Of a DNA stretch of 64,000 nucleotides, positions 1 through 16,000 are shown one piece after another. The translations under genes and the position numbers were made by a program. The notes beneath the pieces are model-generated. The model did no database searches, had not been told where the DNA came from, and saw only the letters and a program-made list of their open reading frames with translations. How positions within the stretch are numbered: position 1 is the first letter of the stretch; each line of letters opens with the position of its first letter. Origin of the DNA: Pogona vitticeps (Eukaryota; Chordata; Lepidosauria; Squamata; Agamidae); assembly GCF_051106095.1 (NCBI RefSeq), contig NC_135788.1, positions 42,412,501 through 42,476,500 of the forward strand, in the 5' to 3' direction.

Positions 1-682
1 CCCTTCACTCCTTGAGAACAAGAAAAGCAATGAACAATCATACATTTTGGTTCTCCCTTTTGAAAATACATCCCTATCCAACTCATAATTACCTTCATGT
101 TGAGTTTGGGAAGATTATCCTTTTTATACGTATGTGTGTTAATACACGTTACACCTGGGCAAACCCATAGGCTTAACCCATGTTAAGACACATATGTTAA
201 AGAATGCTTAAACTGGTGGTAAGGTGATAATTATTTATAGACAACACAAATGTTGTTTTGCAAGTTACTGGGAGACTAATCCCGTGAATTCAGTAATTTG
301 TGATTAAATGAAGGAGAATATCTGTTCATGATTGAGAATCACCTTCACTTTTTAAAACTGATTAAACTAAGAATGCCCAACAACCAAACCTTGGTTGATT
401 AGCCAGTGGCCTCCATTTGACGCTTCTTTCCACAGTATTCGGAGGGACATGCCTCTGAATATTGTGGAGTATTCACTCTTCAAGTGCTCTTAGAACTTGC
501 AGTAGTTTTGCTCACAACTGAGTGTACTTGGGATAGCTCAAGTGAGATTCACCATGCTCAAGACTGGTCAGAGTGTCTGCCTTTAGTGCTCTGAAAATTA
601 GAAAAGCAGAATAATAGGTAGCTGGGAAAAGATATTCCCCTAGCTGCCCAGAGACCTTTGGGTAGTGTGGGCGGCATATAAA

Positions 683-734
<52 letters not shown>

Positions 735-2409
735 ATAGTGTGGAGGTAGCTGCTTTTCAAACAGTGAAGTTCTAGGTTTCCTTTGAGGTTTCAGGAGACA
801 AAGCTTTGAATCCAAAGTTTGGCAGAAATGATTAGTTGAGATGGTAATACAGTACAGGTATAAGATGTTCCTGTAAAATACAAATCTGATGTAGTAAAAT
901 ATTTATTTGAAAATTCACTCCTAGGATGTATTTATTTTAAGATAAGTTTGAATTTATTTGAGCCAGCACCTTACTGAATTTATTTTCAGCCCAGGAATGT
1001 GCAACCATAGCTCTACTTACATTTTAGGACTGTCCCATTTCCCCTCGCCACTAGCAAGGACTGATGAGAGCTTTAGTCAAAAACATCTGGAAGATGACAA
1101 TTGCTTAGCCCTGTTGCAGTCAGTTAAAATGAACCAATTCACTAGAATAACTTTCTTGGTTATTTGTATCAAGATCTAATGATTCTGAGGTACTTCAGTT
1201 TTTACATATATTCAGAACGTGCTGTAAATCTTTCACAAATAAGATTTCTTCAGCACACCGCAGAATGTTATATTGATGATTAACATTTTTATTTTGAGGG
1301 CTTTACTTTAGGATTGGATTTCATTTCATGTATCCTAGTATGTTAACTAATGACGAATACTTGGAGTAAAATACATTATCAAATAAACCTCACACACCAT
1401 GAATTTTTTAAAAAAGAAAGAAACCTAACTTTCATTTTGTGTCGATCCGTATTTTTTTGACCCTGATAAAGATCTCTATGGGTTGAGGGTTAGGGTTTAA
1501 CGCATTCCTATAGAAAATCCCAATGTCTCCTTTTGGGAGAAATTAAAATTTTCCTCTAAGTGGTGTAATGTACTGACAACCAGAACATGTAATTTCTTCT
1601 CCCCTGTCATAGTTCGATGAAAAATGGAATGGAACTTTTTAAAATCCCCAAACATTATGAAATAAGGCCAAAAAAAAAAAAAAAAACACCACAAAACTTT
1701 GGCAAAAAGTGGCATCTTTATAGCAACATTTTTCATCCTGCCTTTTCTAATGTAAAAAAAAGCCATATGCTGTACATTTGTGCAAAAGTGCTGCAGTTGC
1801 TAGTGCAGCACAATGCTTACATTGTAGTTCCAGTTTTCTGTGATTCTAAAGCAAAATGTGGCACTCTGAAGCCTTTGCTAAATTTGTTGCTGCTATTCAG
1901 TCCTCCAAGATAATTAAACCTTGTGTATTTAAATGCTTTGGGTTTTTTTCCTGCCCAAGAGTTTTTCGTGAGCTTCTAAGGGAGGAAAGGAAAATGTGGC
2001 ATTAATATGTCCCTATGTATGAGGTTTAAGAAAGGGAGATCTTTAGGAACTTGAATATAGTAAGATCATTGTCACTGAAGCATAGATTTTCTCCCCGACT
2101 CTTGGTAGGTCGGTAAAATTTTTGCAGATTTTGTTTTTTAAGCACTGAAGAGGGAAAGAGAAGTTCCTTTGACCAAAAGGAGAAGCAGAAGGGGGGGCAG
2201 TGTTCCAGGATTAACAGAAACTTAAAAATTGGAAGGTAGTTTGGTGGTAACCATCTGCAGAGAGGCTTGGACAAATTCAGCACTTGATTTTTAACGTGGA
2301 AAATGCCAGAGGGCCTGTCTGGAAAGTCCCAGACAGAAGCTGCTTATGACTGGGTCATTTTCAAGTTGATGAGGCTATAATAATTTCCTCATGTGTTTAT
2401 CTTTTATAG
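1..2409 (+). other. UBE2E1 intron (left part)
   Basis: This is intronic by position. Apart from a SINE/LINE-type 3' tail with an AAAT microsatellite (about 640-737) and an A-run near 1671-1686, I see no gene or recognisable element. Confidence 0.6.
640..737 (+). repeat. SINE/LINE 3' tail ending in an (AAAT)n microsatellite
   Basis: The signature GGGCGGCATATAAAT is followed by about a dozen AAAT units. The same ending occurs at 11440-11496 and, inverted, at 46163-46235 and at the 3' end of the full SINE at 57128-57404. It looks like the 3' tail of a CR1/L2-mobilised SINE family. Confidence 0.6.
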
Positions 2410-4925
<2,516 letters not shown>

Positions 4926-5705
4926 ACTGGATTTTTTTGTCAAACCCTTGCGTTAAATTGTCTGTGATGGAAAGAGCTGCTTATGATTTTGAAGGGGTGG
5001 GACAGGGAAGGGGAGAAACTGATAAAGAGTAGGATATTTCTATAACAGATTTTATTCAGTCTTTTATTTCCTAAGATTTTGTTGTTGTAACTTAAGGTAT
5101 CTTGCTACAGTAGAATGGGGCAATAGCATATTTTAAGACTGTCATTAGTTCAGCAATAGTAGCTCTGATATAGCACCAAGAAGAATGTAAACTACTTTGA
5201 CAATTGGCAGGGTGGGAGGGATGGGGTGTTTGGTTACTTGTGATAGGTAAAAGATTAAAACAGCTTAATTTTGTACAGCTACATATATTTGGCATTTACG
5301 TAAAAGTTCTTTCAAGAAGACTTGCTATGTGCTTTTTTTAAGTTTGGTTTTATTTTGTAAAAAGATGTTGGGAATATTTTTCCCCTGGGAGGTGGGAGAG
5401 TTTGGTATTTAACAAATCCTTTTAAAAAGACTGCCATCTCACTAAGAAGAAATATGGCGGCAGGGTGGCAGTACATTGTGTCACCTACCGTAGGGGAAGT
5501 ACTTCATGTATTCATTTTTCTATGCCAAGTTACCTTTGTGAAAATAAAGGTTTTAATTGGGACTTAGGGCAACCTGTAGTGAAATACCTTAAGCTGTTTA
5601 ACTGTAAGGCGTGGAATAGGAGTCACTCAGTGGATTGGTTGTATGTTGTGGGCTACCTAAGTCTGCATTTGTTACTGTGCTAATAAAAATATGTACAAAA
5701 ATTCC
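4926..5705 (+). other. UBE2E1: UBE2E1 3'UTR with polyadenylation signal
   Basis: AT-rich sequence free of obvious repeats follows the stop codon. The first convincing AATAAA is at 5682-5687, so cleavage is expected near 5700-5710. Other UTR ends cannot be excluded. Confidence 0.65.
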
Positions 5706-7100
5706 ACATTTACAGTTCTGTCTTGTTGAAATAGCTCTAATCACATTCTGACAAAAGTTCAGCACCACATATTCATATAATAATGTGCCATCTATAGCAG
5801 CACAAATTGATGCTTAGGCTGCAACTACATGGGCAGATATTGAGAGATTTGCTGTGGATATAAAACAGATGAATGTACACATTTTACTAGTCACGTGATG
5901 CAAAGACCTATTTGAATCAGTCAAGTCCTTTTTGCTCCCAATGTGGAGTTTGCTTTTCTGCTTCTAGGAACTTGTACTTTTTTCAAGCTGGAACAAGTTG
6001 AACAGACTTTTTCCCATGTGAGTAATTGTTTCATTGTGCAAAAGGACAGAGGAAAGTAACTGTGATATTCTGACAATGTACTAAGCTGCGTACGATGTTT
6101 TGGACAATGGGAACATCAACCCCATTATTCTTCCAAGTCACCCCGAAGTGTTTTTTTTAAGACAAACTACTGAGTTTAGTGCTAGAACACCAATGCATGG
6201 ACAAAAAAAAACCCTTGGTATGAAATATAAACAACTCCTGTGAACTACAGCAGGGTACTATGTTTCCACAGCATATGTTTGTACATTATGGAAAACTTTG
6301 GAAAACTGTCCTTTTTCTCTAGAACCATGCAACATTTTAAACAGCCTTTTTTCAAACACCCAAATTATGGAGAAAGTGGGAAAAGAGCTTTATAAAAGCC
6401 TGTTATTAGGAAGTACACAATTTCATAGAACTGCAACTTCATTTTGCCTGCCCTTTGCATGGTTCTTTTCCTCCAAATACATGAATATCTACCATCCTTA
6501 AATAGAATAGTGGAATACAGAATCCTCACTGCACCTGAAAGTCTATTTCACAATTCAGATATGGGTAAGTGGAGACCTCTGTATCTCTGCCTTTTGCTTT
6601 TTATATTAGTTTCTACAGCCGTTACTAAATCCAAATATAATTCCTCACTTGTTACTTATTTCCTTATTTAATGTTATGTACCCATTACTATTTATTCTTA
6701 GCCATAACAATTTAAAATACATTTGTAATAGTCAGATTTTTAGATAAATACCCATATTTGTGGTTGCTATAATTAACAAAATCATGCATTATTACTGTTT
6801 TGTGTTCCTGTATAATTACTGTTTTTGTTCTCTGTATAAGACATTGTTATTGCTCTGGAAATATATGTTGAATTGGCAGCAAGATGATGTATCTGACATC
6901 CCAGTTTCAAGAAGAACCAACATTTGTGGACAAGGGGGATGCATCATTGGCAGTAGGATGGATAGGAGACATGACTTCTGTGGAAGGTGGTCAGATAGGA
7001 CTATGCCAAATGCACAAACATACCAAGAATTTGATAGTTCCTAACAAATTGGAGCTACTGATGGTAGATTAGATAGAACGATCTGCATTGTGGTGTAGAG

Positions 7101-7236
7101 CAGCGATCCCCAACCTTGGGCCTCCAGATGTACTTGGACTACAACTCCCAGAAGCCTTCACCACCACTTCTGCTGGTCAGGATTTCTGGGAGTTGAAGTC
7201 CAAGAACATCTGGAGGCCCAAGGTTGGGGAACACTG
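7101..7236. mobile_element. hAT-type palindromic MITE with 8-bp TSD
   Basis: The element begins CAGCGATCCCCAACC and ends with the near-complement GGTTGGGGAACACTG. Its terminal inverted repeats are about 55 bp and meet around a short centre. The 8-bp direct repeat GTGTAGAG flanks it exactly (7093-7100 and 7237-7244), the hallmark of hAT transposition. Ends starting CAGNG are typical of Charlie-type hATs. Confidence 0.85.
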
Positions 7237-7339
7237 GTGTAGAGAAACCTCCTCTGCTATATTCTCAGGAGCTGCATTTAGGACTAAAGGGAGATGGCTC
7301 TTTGCCAAATACAGGATGCATTGTGTGGCAAAAGCAACA

Positions 7340-7525
7340 GGAAGTCTTGTGGTACCTTAAAGACTAAGAATGTTTTTTTATTTGAGGGGATAAGCCTCCA
7401 TGGACTGTGCCCCACTTCTACTGATGTCTCTTAAGATTTATCTGCATCTGAAGAAGCAGGCTATACAGTTTTCTTTAAAAATGCATGCGAAATAAAACTT
7501 TCTTTTAAGGTACCACAAGAGTATG
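7340..7525. repeat. Foldback repeat, GTGGCACCTTAAAGACTA family
   Basis: Inverted arms read CTTGTGGTACCTTAAAGACT on the left and AAGGTACCACAAG on the right. Relatives with the same inverted ends lie at about 24270-24480 and 47745-48085. No coding capacity is seen. Confidence 0.6.
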
Positions 7526-8320
7526 TATTAGTTTACAGTGTGTTGTAAGAGCCACAAAAATAGCTATCCGTGTGGAAGTTTCAACCTGTTTCTTTAAATG
7601 CCTTTTTTTCATTATTAGAAAGTGGAAATTTTCTTCAACTCTGCTTCTGAGAGTTCCCAAGGAGCCAGCCAGAAAATGTTGGTTCCACTTTTGCATTTAT
7701 CAGAACTGATAAAAACAAAGTTGATAAATTAAGAATCTCATACATCATAAAAGAACAGTGGATGTGATGAAAAACATCTGTGATATTTTCATGATATAAT
7801 CAAGCAATCAGACTTCTTGACCTCCATAATTCTTTGACATGTGCCTACAATGGCAAGAGCTCACTTGGTGGCAGCACGTTGGCTGTGGTGCCTACTTGAT
7901 AGCATTTTTGTACCATAATTTCCTATTTCTGCAATGCAAATCCTCTACATAGCATTTTTGTACTGCTTGGTGCTTTTTAAAACTCCCCTGATAGTTTCTG
8001 TATAGCTTATTTATAAGCTGTTTTAATGTTCGTGTTTTACAGTGCAATCCTACATGTGTTGCTTAGAAATATGCCTCAGTTGGCAAAATTCTGTTGTGTA
8101 ACTCTGTGCCAGCATAACCCAGATTGGGCCCAGAAGCATTTAATTTAAAGTAATAAAAAGCTTCCTCTTCCTGCCTTTTAGGTTCTGAGGCTCCCTGGGG
8201 CTCCCTTTTTTCCTGGCTAAGACTTTGGTAGCCTAACTCGGAGGGGAGACTTTGTCAAAACAAAACAAAAACCAGCTAGATCACCGTTGCCAGGATGGGG
8301 ACACAACTGGTGATCTGATT

Positions 8321-8343
8321 TTATATATATATATATATATATA
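8321..8343. repeat. (TA)n microsatellite
   Basis: A pure run of TA dinucleotides. Confidence 0.9.
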
Positions 8344-8635
8344 AAAAGAGGGGCTGATTTCAATAAAATATACAATGCAGTCTGAATCACACAGTAAGTT
8401 ACCTGTCTGAACAAAGCACGGTGTTGGCCAAATTTAAAAAAAGGGGGGAGGGGAAAACTATTATCCATTTTGCAGAGGTGGATCATTAGTTCCCCTCCAG
8501 GAAGTTGTTAGACTTCAAATATCATTAGCCCTAGCCATCATGGCCAATGATCAGCAACAATGGAAATCTAGTCCAAACATATCTGGAGGGCCACACACTT
8601 TTCACTACTATACTGTAGACAGATACAGTGGTGCC

Positions 8636-8935
8636 TCAATTTACAACCATAATCCGTTCCAGGAGATGGATGTAACTCGAAATGGTTGTAAGTCAAAGCA
8701 CCATTTCCCACTGAAATGCATTGGAATGCGATTAATCCGTTCCAGCCAAAAAAATAATACCCCCCCCCCGTTGGAAGGCACTGGGGCTTTTAAAAACAAA
8801 CAAACCAAAAATAAAGCACACAGCAGCCCTATCGGAAGGCACTGGGGTTTTAGAAAAAAAACCAAAAATAAAGCACACAACAGCCATGTTGGAAGGCGCT
8901 GGTGCTGAAAAAAATACACTAAAACACAAAAAAAA
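8636..8935. mobile_element. Tigger-like MITE, right end unclear
   Basis: It starts with CAGTGGTGCCTCAATTTAC next to a TA and carries the family phrases TAATCCGTTCC and ATTGGAATGCGATTAATCCG. Inside are three diverged copies of a roughly 60-bp unit beginning GGAAGGC at 8773, 8834 and 8891. No matching right terminal repeat is seen, so the element is probably truncated. Confidence 0.6.
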
Positions 8936-9568
8936 TCACAGCACAGAAAATCTACTACTTCTGTTTGAACCTCTAACCTGAAAAATATCTCTTTGCTGCT
9001 CCCAAAGGAACAACTGCTTTATGACAGCCAATGGATACGGTACTAGTTGGATCAGAAGCAGGAGCGGCAATGTCAAGATGTTCAAAAAAAGAAGATGCAA
9101 GTCATGTACTTGGGACTTTTAGAGCCTTCCTGGATCCCAATAGGTTCTCCTGTTTCAATAAGCCATGCAACCACAAAATGCATATGCTAAAAGTTGAGGA
9201 ATTTATCATATTGCATTTGTTAATCAGAATGCTAATGGTCTTTTGCAATACACTGAGTGGCTTAAAGAGTAGTTTGCCAGCTGGATCTGAGGAGTGTTTC
9301 TAGACACAGGTCTCGTAGCTTTACCCATCAAAAGATAGTGTACAACTATTCTCTTTTCCTTTTGTGTGTGTATAAAGAAATGAGACCAAAGCTGCAGCAG
9401 GTTACAACTAGAAGGATTATAGGAGGAAGATGAGGTGAAGTTCCAGGATCGACACAGGGCAAATGCACCATAGAAGTCTCATCTGAAAATATCTTAAGTG
9501 CCCCTGTTTTGGAACACTGTGCCTTTTGCTTTGGTGCATTGGTTCCTTTTCACCTACAGACCCAATTG

Positions 9569-9833
9569 TTTATTAAGCACAAACCACAGTGACCATTTTA
9601 ATGCTTTTATGCCAAAACATTCAAAGCCCATCCTCACACTGTTCTCTCTGGCTTTTCAACTGCTTTAGAAACCAAAAGGAATTTCTGTTAGGGATACAAA
9701 GCAGAAGATGGGGGCATAAGGATTTTTTACCCACTCTGACATTTGACCCTATCAATGTTTCATGGGGTGACAAAGGAACCAGAAAAGGGCAACACGTGAC
9801 CCAGCAGGAAGAAGCAACCCTTGCAGAACAGTT
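9569..9833 (-). other. NKIRAS1: NKIRAS1 3'UTR, candidate polyadenylation signal
   Basis: Reading the minus strand after the stop, an AATAAA occurs at 9574-9569. It is the nearest canonical signal; a longer UTR is possible. Confidence 0.45.
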
Positions 9834-10073
9834 TTAGCTGTCATCATTATTCCCTTTCATCTTCCGTCCAGGCAAAGGAAATGCTGATTTGTTCTGAGAC
9901 TGAGAGAGTTTGCTTGCTAATACTGTTAAAGGCTCCACCAGTGTCTTCCCATCAGTTGCCATCACTTCCCACAGCTTGACTTTCTCAGTTCTGGCCCACT
10001 GCTGTGCTGCTTCGGTCTCCACTTGTCTCTCTTCCAGAAGATCAGTTTTATTGCCTAAAACAACAATGGATCC
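9834..10073 (-). CDS. NKIRAS1: NKIRAS1 last coding exon
   Basis: The exon is 240 nt including the stop. It follows a TTTAG acceptor and starts [19 protein letters not shown] (the NKxD motif), then [16 protein letters not shown] and a basic, non-prenylated tail. Confidence 0.95.
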   Translation of the reverse strand, partial: GSIVVLGNKTDLLEERQVETEAAQQWARTEKVKLWEVMATDGKTLVEPLTVLASKLSQSQNKSAFPLPGRKMKGNNDDS

Positions 10074-13000
10074 CTAAATGGAAGAAAACAGTCAGTTAGA
10101 ATTGGGGGGTCCAGACAAGCTCAGTGATAAAATAAATGTCTCCTTCCAGCCCTAGGATGTCCAGTAATGGATTTAAGAGATGAGGGACTAGCAGAGAATT
10201 GTTTCCATTCTGAGGAGATCGTGTTATGCTCCACAGGTTAAACCAATGGAAGAATGCTTCTTTGAATGCCTTGGTGCTTTGATTCTTAGACATCACCTTT
10301 GTTGAACATCCTGTTTTGTTCTATTTCATATTATTGAGTGGACTGGAATTAAATCACAGAGCAGGCCTAAATGAATGAATGCCTGAACTGCAATTGATTC
10401 ACAAATCTTTCTAAATTTGACTAGGTTTGAATTTATACCTACTTTCTGATCACAACTATTATAAAATATTCCTCTTTTAAGAATTCTTCTTGAAACTTTC
10501 TGGTACAGCAGACCCTTATTAAAGGATAACACTTGCCAAACTGATTAAGTGTCGAGGCTTTATGCTACACACAAGAACAGCAGATGAATAAATAATAATA
10601 ATTTCAAAGTTATTTTAATTATTTCTTTGCAGAACGGGATTCAATTTGCTGTGACACTTAGTCCTTCTAAGAAGATCACACCTGCCAATTTTCAGAGGAA
10701 TATCTGCAAGGAACTCTACAAAAGCAGCATTCACAGCCCCCCGCTTCTGGCAACAACATGCTTCTATTTGTAGATAATTGTTATGAAAATTACATATACC
10801 AAATTTTCAGATTGACAGGCACTCAAGCAAGAGTATTATAATAAAAACTGATTGTTCAAGGCTTTTGACTTACTTTGTTTTCTGCTCAGCTAGTATCAGA
10901 ATCACAGAAAGTGTGACAGGATGGTGTATAGAGGGACAAAGGCAGAAGAACTTCATCAACTACAGTTCCCACAGGCATGAACAATAGGAGCCCCCCAGGT
11001 CCCATGTTGTTGTTGTTTAGTCGTTTCCTCGTGTCCGACTCTTCGTGACTCCAAGAACCAGAGCACACCAGGCCCCCCTGTCTACCACTACCATTGGGTC
11101 AAATTCATGTTGGCAGCCTCCCCTTAACTTTAAGGTGATACATTGTTATCTTGCATGCTTATTTCTGGTCTTTTGACTGCAATAAAACTGCTGCAGCTAA
11201 AATATGATCCGATCTTTATATAACCAATAAAAAGTTATTAGGAAGACAGGCAATATTAATACAGTATTAAGTTTAGAAAGCAGGGAGTTCAAGATGTTTC
11301 AGAAACATCCCCTTAAATAAAAGCAACAACCCAAGTTCAATTGGTAGTACCTATTAGTACCAAGTTCAATTGGTAGTACCTGATGGCAATTTTAATTGTA
11401 TTTTAATCATTTTATCTCTTATTGTATTGAATTTTAATTGTTGTAAGCCACCCAGAGACCTCTGGGTAGAGTGGGCGGCATATAAATTCTTTAAAAAAAA
11501 TATTAGAGTAGACACACTAAAACAGTTGTTGAACATTAAGTCAACACCTACAGACATTCCACTGATCCATTAAGTCTACTCTAGCTAAGACTACCAATAT
11601 CTAAAAGGTTGAATCTAGATTCTTAGAGAACACCCACTGAAATTATTGAGACTTAAATTGACCACATGACTAACTCCACCCACCCACCTAGATGCCAATT
11701 TCAGCAGTTCTGTTTTAAGTCTGGACCTGTCTCAAAGCCTGAAGTAGTTTTAATTGTAGATCTCTGCTTAGGGTTTTCTGCACAGAACGGTGTCTGGGGT
11801 TGTTTGTTTTGCATTACATTGACCATCATTTGGGAAATACCAAGAAATATAAGGAACAGCTGCAAGCCCCTAAATAGCAGTGATCATCAGCTACTTCAAA
11901 TGATTTAATTGCTATATTTTCTCTCCACCAAAACATGACGTAGGGTTGTTGCTATAAGTTGTGCTAGTTGCTCAGAGAGATCATACTAAGTCCAACATAC
12001 TGTAGGCTTCAGCACATATGTATGATGTTGGAACTACAGTGGTGCCTCGCAAGACTAATTTAATTTGTTCCGTGGTTAATGTTGTCTTGTGAAACATTTG
12101 TCTTGTGAAACGCGTTTTCCCATAGGAATGCACTGAAATCTAATTAATGCGTTCCTATGGGCAAAAAAGTCAGAAAAAAGTCGAATTTGGTTTACAAAGG
12201 GTTTATTAAGTGCTCTTTAAAGCCATACATATTGTGCAGATGATTTTAAAAATTTCAATCAAAAAACTTTAAAGTTTTAAACATCATAGTAAAACATTTA
12301 AACATCAGCAAGCATGAGGCAGGAAGAAAAAACGGAAAACATTTGTCTTGGGAGGCACGGCCATAGGAACATTTGTCTTGCGAGTCATCAGCCGCCGCGC
12401 CCCCCCATTGCCAAAACCATTTGTCTTGCGAGTTTTTCTCCTGTGAGGCATTTGTCTTGCGAGGCACCACTGTACTGCTCATTTAGACTGCTGTTGGCTC
12501 ATTTCAAAACTTCACCCTTTTCATCTGTATCTACAGCAACTATATTACCATATTTTTCTTTCTCAGCTCACTTTTTCCTGCTTGGCTTCTTTCCTCAGCT
12601 TCATCATCCCTCTTCTTCATATTACCATCTTTCTGGCCTTGCTTTGTTCTTCTTCTCTCCCCCCTGCCCTACATATTATTTTACTCTTTTTTTCCTCTTC
12701 CATCATTTTGCTTTATTCTCTCTGGGCAGAAACTTCTCTCTCGTCTACAGGTCATAAAAGAGTTCATCCTCCGTGTCTTAAATGTACAGTATCAAGGATG
12801 TAAGGGCTGTATAGCTCAGTGGGAAAGCACATGCTTTGCCTTTAGAAGGTTCCAGGTTCAATATCTAGCATGTCCTGATAAGGCTGGGGGGGGAGAACCC
12901 AACTGACTCCTGTCTGAACCCGGAGAGTTGGTGCAAGTCAAGACAGGCAATACTGGGCTAGGAGGAACAAGGGACAGCTTGCAACTTTACTTTTGGAAAA

Positions 13001-16000
13001 AAAAATGCTCTCTCATTCTTTCTAGTGTACCTTCCAAATATTGTTGTTTAGTCGTTGTGTCCGACTCTTCGTAACCCCATGGACCAGAGCACGCCAGGTA
13101 CTCCTGTCTTCCAATGCCCCCCCCCAGAGTTTGGTCAAATTCATGTTGGTAGTTTCGGTGACATTGTCCAACCGTCTCGTCCTCTGTCATCCCCTTCTCC
13201 ACTTGCCTTCACACTTTCCTAACATCAGGATCTTTTCCAGGGAGTCTTCTCATGAGATGGCCAAAATATTGGAGCCTCAGCTTCAGGATCTGTCCTTCCA
13301 GTGAGCACTCGGGGTTCATTTTTCAAAATGGATAGGTTTGTTCTCTTTGCAGTCCAGGGGACTCTCAAAAATTTCCTTCAGCACCACAGTTCAAAAGCAT
13401 CAATTCTTCGGCGGGCAGCCTTCTTTATAGTCCAGCTCTCACTTCCATACATTGCTGGAATGTCCGTCCGTCTTGGGTGTCCCTGCACGGCACAGCCCAT
13501 AGCTTCTCTGAATTACTCAAGCCCCTTCGCCACGACAAGGCAGCAATCCGTGAAGGGGTTGCAAATATTGCATCTTGCAAATATGGGTTGTTAATTGCAA
13601 TCAGGTCACTTCCCATTTATGGCAAGGACCCCACCTCTCAGGCTGGGGAAGAAACATCTGGCCTAAAGTGACTAATTCCATTCCCCAAAGCCTCTTGGGG
13701 CATGAGCGGTTATTTGAAGACCATTTCATAGCCCCCACATAGCCGTTTTAGGACTGGCATAGCCTTCCCAACCCCAAAATAACTGAAAGTTATCTTCCCT
13801 TTTGAAAAACAGAAATCGGTGAAAATGGGGAGATCCAGTGCTTTCTAGAAAAGGCCATGCTTACTCCACTGGCAGTCAGCAACTCTTCTACTCCTCTCTG
13901 TGTTCCCTACCAGTTCCAGTGCTCCAGTGTCTTTTTTAAAATAAAGACAGAATGGAGGCTGAAACTATATAGGGCTACTGCAGCAGCTTTAGTCACTCTT
14001 ACACTATGACGAGAAACAGGTCAAGGATGTCTATTCAGGGATTCTGCCAAAGACAATATAGCTTTGGCACAGATTTCAAAGCATTTAAAAACAGGCTGCA
14101 CTTTTTAAAACAAGTTATGAAGTATGACTCGTTTTTATTCCACCACCTTATTCACCACTAAAACAAGGTCCAAATAAAAATAAACTTTCAAAGTCCACTT
14201 TGCTTCTTTTGAATCTTATTTTATAGAGTGGGAAACACTTGAACACTTTCCAAGATCTTTAAAACATAACCTCGTACTCCCACTCTGGAAGAATCTTTAA
14301 CTTGTACAAGGCTGTAATGGTTCAATTGCAAGGAGACAACATTGATCCAAATAATTTGGCCATAAGCATGCCAAAGTGAAAGTGTTCATTGTTAGTATGA
14401 TGGGCATTCAGACTTTGACCACTCACATGTGTAGTCAACCCTTGCTTCAAAGCAAAGGCTGGGAATACAGCTTTTCGGATAGCATATGGTCATCACCTGA
14501 AAATCAATGCTTGCTGACAAGCCCAACTACTTAGCTACAGACCAGACACTCATAATCTAAGCAGGAATGGAGCTCTGACCCTACAACTTTAGAGTTCATG
14601 CCTTTCCTAGAGCCTGGATAATGGGCTGCCTCTGGGCTTTGATCACTTTTCCTGTTGGGTGGAATGGACAGATAATTAAAACAGCCAAACTGATTAATCC
14701 CATTATATGGCAGACACAATGTGTGATGTGGTACAGAATTTAAGTACCCAGATGTCTAAGAAACAAACAGATAAAACAAGGAGACTAAGTCTCAAAATGC
14801 TCCCTTGATCAACAAATGAAAAAGGTTACTTACCTGTAAACATAGTTCTTCGAGTGGTCCTATGTGAATTCACACATTTATGGGTTTTGTCTGCACCTGC
14901 GCTGATGTTCTCGGAAGATTCTAGAGCTGAAATTAACAATTTAGTGGTGTGATTCCCCTAGGAGGCATATGCTCCACCCACCCTCCCTTCCCCTCAGTTC
15001 CTGAAACTTTTCCACCCGGCATAAGTATGACAAGTTAAGTAAGCCGTGACGGAAGAGGGGAGGATGGGTGGGTAGTGTGAATTCACAGAGGACCACTCGA
15101 AGAACTATGCTTACAGGTAAGTAACCTTTTTCTTCTTCTTTGTGGCCTCTGTGAATGCACACATATGGTTGACTAGCAAGCTTCACTAACCGGCAGGTGG
15201 GACGTCATGGAAGGAAGGATGCCAACACAGCTCTGCCGAATGAAGCATCATGCCTCGCTCTGACATCGAGCTGACAGTACTTAATGAAGGTCCACGGCAT
15301 GGACCAGGGGGCAGCACGGCAGATGTCTGGAATGTCAGTGCCGCAGTGGAAGGCAACCAAGGTGGAGAGGGCTCTCATTGAATGAGCCATAAGGTGGTCA
15401 GGAGGTGATTTACCTGGGAGTCTATATGTGAGAATAATTGTAGAAACTATCCATCTAGAAATGGATTGAGGCAAAGCAGGGGTCCCCAGGCAAGGACTAT
15501 GGAAGCAAAGAAAAAGTCTATTAGACTGTCTGTGTGACTTAGGCCTGTGTATATAAAAGGACAGTGCTCTCCTGATGTCCAGAATGTGGAGCATATGCTC
15601 TAGCGGAGAAGATGGGGACTTGAAGAAAGAGGGTAATATAACAGGTTGATTCATGTGGAAATTAGAAACTACTTTCACTAGGAAAGAGACATTGAAGTAC
15701 AAAGTCACCTTGTCAGGGTGAAATTGGGTAAAGGGTGGGTCGCAACAAAAGGCAGCAAGCTTGCAGGCTCGTTTTGCTGAAGTAATGGCCACCAAAAATG
15801 CTGTTTTGTAGGTTAGCAGCTGAAGACTTGAGGAGGACATGGGTTCAAAGGGGGGGTCGTGTCAGGGCGTTGAGTACGACCTGCAAGGACCACTGAGGAA
15901 GAATACGTTGGAACAGTGGTTGGATGCTGTGGAACCCCTTGAGAAACCTCTTAAGTGTAGGATGCAAGAAAAGCTTTGCTGAGGGAGAGTTGTCCGGTTG

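Larger units (their letters stand above)
5706..9568. other. Intergenic stretch between convergent UBE2E1 and NKIRAS1
   Basis: No host gene is recognised. It holds a hAT-type MITE (7101-7236), a foldback repeat (about 7340-7525), a TA microsatellite (about 8321-8343), hAT-like debris around 8480-8600 and a Tigger-like MITE fragment (8636 to about 8935). The longest open frames are short and match nothing I know. Confidence 0.6.

Noticed and set aside
9793-9798. CACGTG E-box near the NKIRAS1 3' end
   Set aside because: It is a lone site in a 3'UTR/intergenic context with no promoter features; expected by chance.
12803-12985. Possible tRNA gene
   Set aside because: It has A- and B-box-like segments but no proper cloverleaf, and it continues into a SINE body.
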